8,962 nucleotides of DNA, from the NCBI GenBank assembly GCA_012800625.1, contig JAAZIY010000467.1, positions 1-8,962 of the forward strand. Reading direction: 5' to 3'. Made by a program: the position numbers and the translations under genes. This document shows positions 5,936 to 8,962 of this stretch, piece after piece (the stretch's first letter is position 1; each line of letters starts with the position of its first letter). Origin of the DNA: Lentisphaerota bacterium (GTDB lineage Bacteria; Verrucomicrobiota; Lentisphaeria; Oligosphaerales; Oligosphaeraceae). The notes beneath the pieces are model-generated. The model was given only the letters and a program-made list of their open reading frames with translations. It made no database searches and was not told where the DNA came from.

Positions 5936-6838
5936 ATGTCAAAGCCCAGCCTTTCAGAATTACTCTCGCCGCGTCTTTTAGCACGCATTGACGACTATCA
6001 GCTTTTGTCCCGCCTCGCAGTGGAGGGTCTGCTTGCCGGCTTGCAGCGCAGCCATTGCCTGGGCGGCGGCAGCGAATTCCTCCAGTACCGCGAATATGTC
6101 GCTGGCGATGAGCTTAAATATTTGGACTGGAAGCTTTTGGCACGTCAAGACAAGGCCTACACCAAGCAATTCCAGCAGGAAACCAATATGCGCTGCGCCA
6201 TACTGCTGGACGCCAGTGCCTCCATGAACTACCAGGGTGAAACTGCCGCCTGCAGCAAATTCCGCTACGCCGCCATTATCGCTGCCTGCATCGCCTACCT
6301 GGCGCAGAAACAAGGCGACCAGGTCAGCATCTGCGTCTACTCTGACAGAGAGCTTTTGAGCCGCCCAGGCAGCCGCGAGCGCTCCCTGGGCGCACTGCTC
6401 AGCGCGCTGGAGCACATCTCTGCCGGCGGCAAAACCGATCACGAGCTGGCACTTCGCTTTGTCGCCAATGCCTTGAAACGCCGCAGCCTCATAGTCTGGC
6501 TTTCCGACTTCCACCATTATGAGACCCGGCTAGGCGCCGCGCTGGGGGCTTTCAGGCTTTCCGGGCATGACAGCATGCTCTGCCAAATTCTTGACGAGGA
6601 TGAGCTTACACTGCCCTTTAGACAAACCCTGCGCTACGTCGACAGTGAAAGTAATCGTGAAATCAGCACCAGTGCCGGACTTATACGCCAAAGTTATCAA
6701 CAAAGACTGCAGCGTTTTCTGGAACACACGCGTCAAAGCTGCCTGCAAGAGGAATGTGACTATCGGCTTGCCAGCACTGCTGACAATATAGGCGAACTAC
6801 TGGCCGCCTGGCTGGATAAAAGGGAGGCCATGCTCTAA
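5936..6838 (+). CDS. DUF58 domain protein (vWA-like, partner of a BatA-type protein)
   Basis: The 300-residue protein has no membrane helix or signal peptide and should be cytoplasmic. It carries the DUF58 hallmark REYVAGDELKYLDWKLLAR (52-70), followed by a strand and DASAS (92-96), the DxSxS metal-ion-dependent adhesion-site motif of vWA domains. Other vWA-like features are GDQVSICVYSD (about 126-136) and IVWLSDFHH (about 185-193). In known MoxR-DUF58-vWA clusters (the Bat aerotolerance genes of Bacteroides, YeaD-type proteins) the protein is thought to work with an AAA+ ATPase in chaperone-like assembly of envelope or metal complexes; the exact activity is not settled. No Shine-Dalgarno is visible before ATG. 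The stop overlaps the next start by one base, so the two are translationally coupled. Confidence 0.9.
   Translation: MSKPSLSELLSPRLLARIDDYQLLSRLAVEGLLAGLQRSHCLGGGSEFLQYREYVAGDELKYLDWKLLARQDKAYTKQFQQETNMRCAILLDASASMNYQGETAACSKFRYAAIIAACIAYLAQKQGDQVSICVYSDRELLSRPGSRERSLGALLSALEHISAGGKTDHELALRFVANALKRRSLIVWLSDFHHYETRLGAALGAFRLSGHDSMLCQILDEDELTLPFRQTLRYVDSESNREISTSAGLIRQSYQQRLQRFLEHTRQSCLQEECDYRLASTADNIGELLAAWLDKREAML
6822..6827 (+). promoter_or_regulatory. Strong ribosome-binding site for the BatA-like gene inside the DUF58 gene
   Basis: GGGAGG lies 10 bases before the ATG at 6838, within the last codons of the DUF58 gene. It fixes this start and, with the TAATG stop/start overlap, indicates coupled translation. 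Confidence 0.7.
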
Positions 6839-8793
6839 TGCTCGCATTTACCTATCCGTTTTTTCTCTGGGGGCTGCTGGCTCTGGCTGCTCCGCTGCTG
6901 CTGCATCTGCTCAACCGGCAGCGTCCTAAAAGACTGCTCTTCCCCAGCATTAGGTTTCTGCAGTTTGCCCAACTGCCGCGTGAAGGGCGCAAACGCCTAC
7001 AAGACTGGCTGCTGCTGCTCTGCCGCATGCTAATCTTCGCCCTGCTGGCGCTTATTATGGCAAAGCCATATTGGCAAAAAAAGAAGACGGCAGATCAGGA
7101 CGGCAGGCGCAAAGAGGCTATTTTTCTGCTGGACAGCTCGGCCAGCATGCAGGCCGAAAACAGCCTGCAGACCGCCAAAGAGCTGATTGCCGCCGAGTTG
7201 GACGAGCTTGACGGCTGGCACTGCGGTCTTATGCTGTATGATGCCAGCATCCTGCAGTCCCTGCCCCTAGGCGCCGGCAAGGCCGACATTCAAGCCCTGC
7301 TGGCCGCCTGGCAGCCGGGCTACCTGGCCGGCAGGCCAGAGCGCGCCTTGCCGCAGGCGCTGGCGGCATTCTCTCCTGACGCGGCACAAAAAAGACTGTA
7401 TGCCATCAGCGACTTTCAACGCGGCGACTGGAAACTGAAGGCCGCACAGGTACCCGTCGATATCCAGCTGCGCCTGCTGCCGGCAGCCGCGCCGAGCCGG
7501 CAGAACTGCTCGATTAGCAAAGTGCAATACCAAAGCCTGGGCGGAGGGCGAAAGCGAGTCCTGGTGCATTGCCGCAACTACGCTGGCAAACAGCAGGAAC
7601 GCCTGCTTAGCGTGAAGCTGGGCAATAGCAGCCAAAGCCGGAAAATCAGTCTCGCAGCAGGGCAAAACCTTAGCCTGGGCTTCGTCTTCGAACAGCCGCA
7701 GGAGGAGCGCAGCCGCGGCCTGGCAAGCCTAAGCCAGGATGACTTCGCGCCAGATGACCAATACTATTACTGGGCCGAAGACCCGCCCCCGGCAAAAGTG
7801 CTGCTACTGCTCGCCGACAGCGAGCAGGACCAGGGTATGGCGGCGCATTTTCTGCAAACCGCCCTCGAAGCTGAACAAGAAGGCGTGCCGGGACGCTTCG
7901 AAGTGCAAACCCTGCCCGCCGAAGCGCTTTTCGCCGCCAGCCTGGACCAGGTGCAGCTGGTCTTCCTGCTGGGTGCCGCCGAACGGCTGAGCAGCAATGA
8001 TTTTGCCGCCCTGCTCGCCTTTATGCAAAAGGGCGGAGCACTGCTGCACTGCCCCGGCGCAGCGCCAAATCTAAGCTGGCACGCCCTCAAACAGCATGGT
8101 CTGGCCGATATACAGTACAAGGGCATGGTCGGCGAAAACGCCGACGCACAGGCCCTCGGGCTGGGCTGGCTGGAACCAAACTGCGCCCTGGCCGCAGTGT
8201 TCACTGAGGAAAACCGCAGCGATCTTTTTATGTTCAATATACGCAAACATGCCCTGCTCAAAGAAAGCAGTCAGGAAAAAGTGCTGCTGCGTAGCCTGGA
8301 TAAACAAGCCATGCTGTTGGAAAGAAGGCATGGAGAAGGATATTTTTATAGCTTCTCATTCGCATTCAACTTGAAATGGAGCGACTTCCCCCTAACCCAG
8401 TCGTTTCTGCCAATGCTAAGGGAACTGTGCAGTAGCCTGACTAATGACGCAGCCGGCAAAATCCGCCTGGCCTGCGGCGAAACACCACCGGAAATCAAGG
8501 CGCTGGACGGCACGTTGATGGAACTGGACCAGGAAGCCGATCTCACGCGCCCGGGATTGGCGCGCATGGGAGAATATGCCCTGGAAATCAACCTGAACCC
8601 CAGCGAGTCCGACCCCGCCACCGTTAAAACCGCCGACCTGCAACGTTTTCTGCAAAGCCAGGAGCAGAGCCGGCAGCAGAGCGCCTCGCACCCCCCGCCG
8701 CAGGGCAGCTTATGGCTGGCCTGCGCCACTTTGCTCGCAGTGCTGATACTGCTGGAGTTGCTGCTCTGCCGCCAGGAAGACCTAAAAGCCTGA
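6838..8793 (+). CDS. BatA-like membrane protein: vWA domain plus amidotransferase-like region
   Basis: This 651-residue protein starts with the BatA N-terminal module: helix 1 (about 6-25, YPFFLWGLLALAAPLLLHLL), a basic loop (RPKRLLFPSIRFLQF) and helix 2 (about 57-75). A vWA domain follows with DSSAS (99-103), an intact MIDAS motif, to about residue 185. A beta-rich linker (about 190-310) leads to a Rossmann-like region (about 316-535: AKVLLLLAD, VQLVFLLGAAE, FMQKGGALLHCPG) resembling the glutamine-amidotransferase-like domain of large BatA relatives; no catalytic Cys-His pair is evident, so it is probably non-catalytic. A final helix (625-644) anchors the C-terminus. The topology puts the middle domains on one side of the membrane between helices 2 and 3. 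It is coupled to the DUF58 gene and probably works with it at the envelope. Confidence 0.9.
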   Translation: MLAFTYPFFLWGLLALAAPLLLHLLNRQRPKRLLFPSIRFLQFAQLPREGRKRLQDWLLLLCRMLIFALLALIMAKPYWQKKKTADQDGRRKEAIFLLDSSASMQAENSLQTAKELIAAELDELDGWHCGLMLYDASILQSLPLGAGKADIQALLAAWQPGYLAGRPERALPQALAAFSPDAAQKRLYAISDFQRGDWKLKAAQVPVDIQLRLLPAAAPSRQNCSISKVQYQSLGGGRKRVLVHCRNYAGKQQERLLSVKLGNSSQSRKISLAAGQNLSLGFVFEQPQEERSRGLASLSQDDFAPDDQYYYWAEDPPPAKVLLLLADSEQDQGMAAHFLQTALEAEQEGVPGRFEVQTLPAEALFAASLDQVQLVFLLGAAERLSSNDFAALLAFMQKGGALLHCPGAAPNLSWHALKQHGLADIQYKGMVGENADAQALGLGWLEPNCALAAVFTEENRSDLFMFNIRKHALLKESSQEKVLLRSLDKQAMLLERRHGEGYFYSFSFAFNLKWSDFPLTQSFLPMLRELCSSLTNDAAGKIRLACGETPPEIKALDGTLMELDQEADLTRPGLARMGEYALEINLNPSESDPATVKTADLQRFLQSQEQSRQQSASHPPPQGSLWLACATLLAVLILLELLLCRQEDLKA

Positions 8794-8796
8794 AAG

Positions 8797-8857
8797 CCCT
8801 TAGTGTGTCTTAGTGTGCCTTAGTGTGACTTTGTGTCCTCCCCCTTCGTGTGCCTCA
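8797..8857 (+). repeat. Decamer tandem array with C-rich insert, copy B
   Basis: It starts 3 bases after the stop of the BatA-like gene. In 10-base register from 8801 the units are TAGTGTGTCT, TAGTGTGCCT, TAGTGTGACT and TTGTGTCCTC, then CCCCTTCGTGTGCCT. The arrangement copies that at 3979-4040, but the variable second base of the units is mostly A instead of C, so the arrays have drifted or been homogenised separately. Confidence 0.85.
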
Positions 8858-8898
8858 TCCCCCGAAAACCAGCCCCATACCGGCCGTCCAACAAACCA

Positions 8899-8962
8899 AA
8901 ACAGGCAACCGGCTTATACGGCGCCGCAGGCGCCGTATAAGCCCTTCGTGTCTCTTCGTGTC
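8899..8962. repeat. Composite intergenic hairpin element, copy B, with decamers (cut by window end)
   Basis: A left flank AAACAGGCAACC precedes a perfect 15-bp stem (8911-8925 and 8929-8943) with loop GCA; the arm is GGCTTATACGGCGCC. It is followed without a gap by CTTCGTGTCTCTTCGTGTC, the start of another decamer array that runs off the window. Here the hairpin lies after the C-rich array, with about 41 unrelated bases between. Confidence 0.85.

Noticed and set aside
5978..6517. Minus-strand open frame of 179 codons
   Set aside because: It is antisense to the DUF58 core motifs and has no family signature; it is a shadow frame.

Overview
The window looks like ordinary chromosome from a Gram-negative-type (diderm) bacterium. 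The best guess is the PVC group, near Lentisphaerota/Verrucomicrobiota. Three things suggest this: a DUF58 plus BatA-type vWA gene pair, a eukaryotic-type Ser/Thr kinase with a beta-rich domain outside the membrane, and a lipopolysaccharide-kinase-type protein that implies an outer membrane. The taxonomy is inference; the sequence holds no phylogenetic marker that could be checked here apart from L28.

Left part, minus strand (read right to left): a tRNA-Lys(UUU) with encoded CCA, rpmB (ribosomal protein L28, four-cysteine form), rpe (ribulose-phosphate 3-epimerase), then the first 455 codons of a membrane-anchored PpiD/SurA-type periplasmic folding factor that runs off the left edge. A good intrinsic terminator lies between rpmB and rpe, only 18 bases before the rpe start codon, and a 41-codon open frame reads through it into the rpe start.

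Right part, plus strand: after a T-rich divergent spacer come a Kdo/WaaP/InaA-type sugar kinase gene, a 412-base gene-free stretch rich in repeats, a transmembrane Ser/Thr protein kinase, and a tightly coupled pair. The pair is a DUF58 protein whose stop overlaps by one base the start of a BatA-like protein (two N-terminal membrane helices, vWA domain, a Rossmann/glutamine-amidotransferase-like region, a C-terminal helix). DUF58/BatA pairs normally sit next to a MoxR AAA+ ATPase; none is seen here, and the kinase occupies the upstream position.

The most unusual content is between the genes. Each of the three plus-strand transcription-unit ends (after positions 3721, 5828 and 8793) carries degenerate 10-base tandem units of the form T(C/A/T)GTGT(G/C)NCT. 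Two of these places also carry a near-identical 15-bp perfect hairpin followed directly by such decamers. The two hairpins differ by a compensated base-pair change, so both arms have been kept complementary. This looks like a dispersed composite intergenic repeat family.
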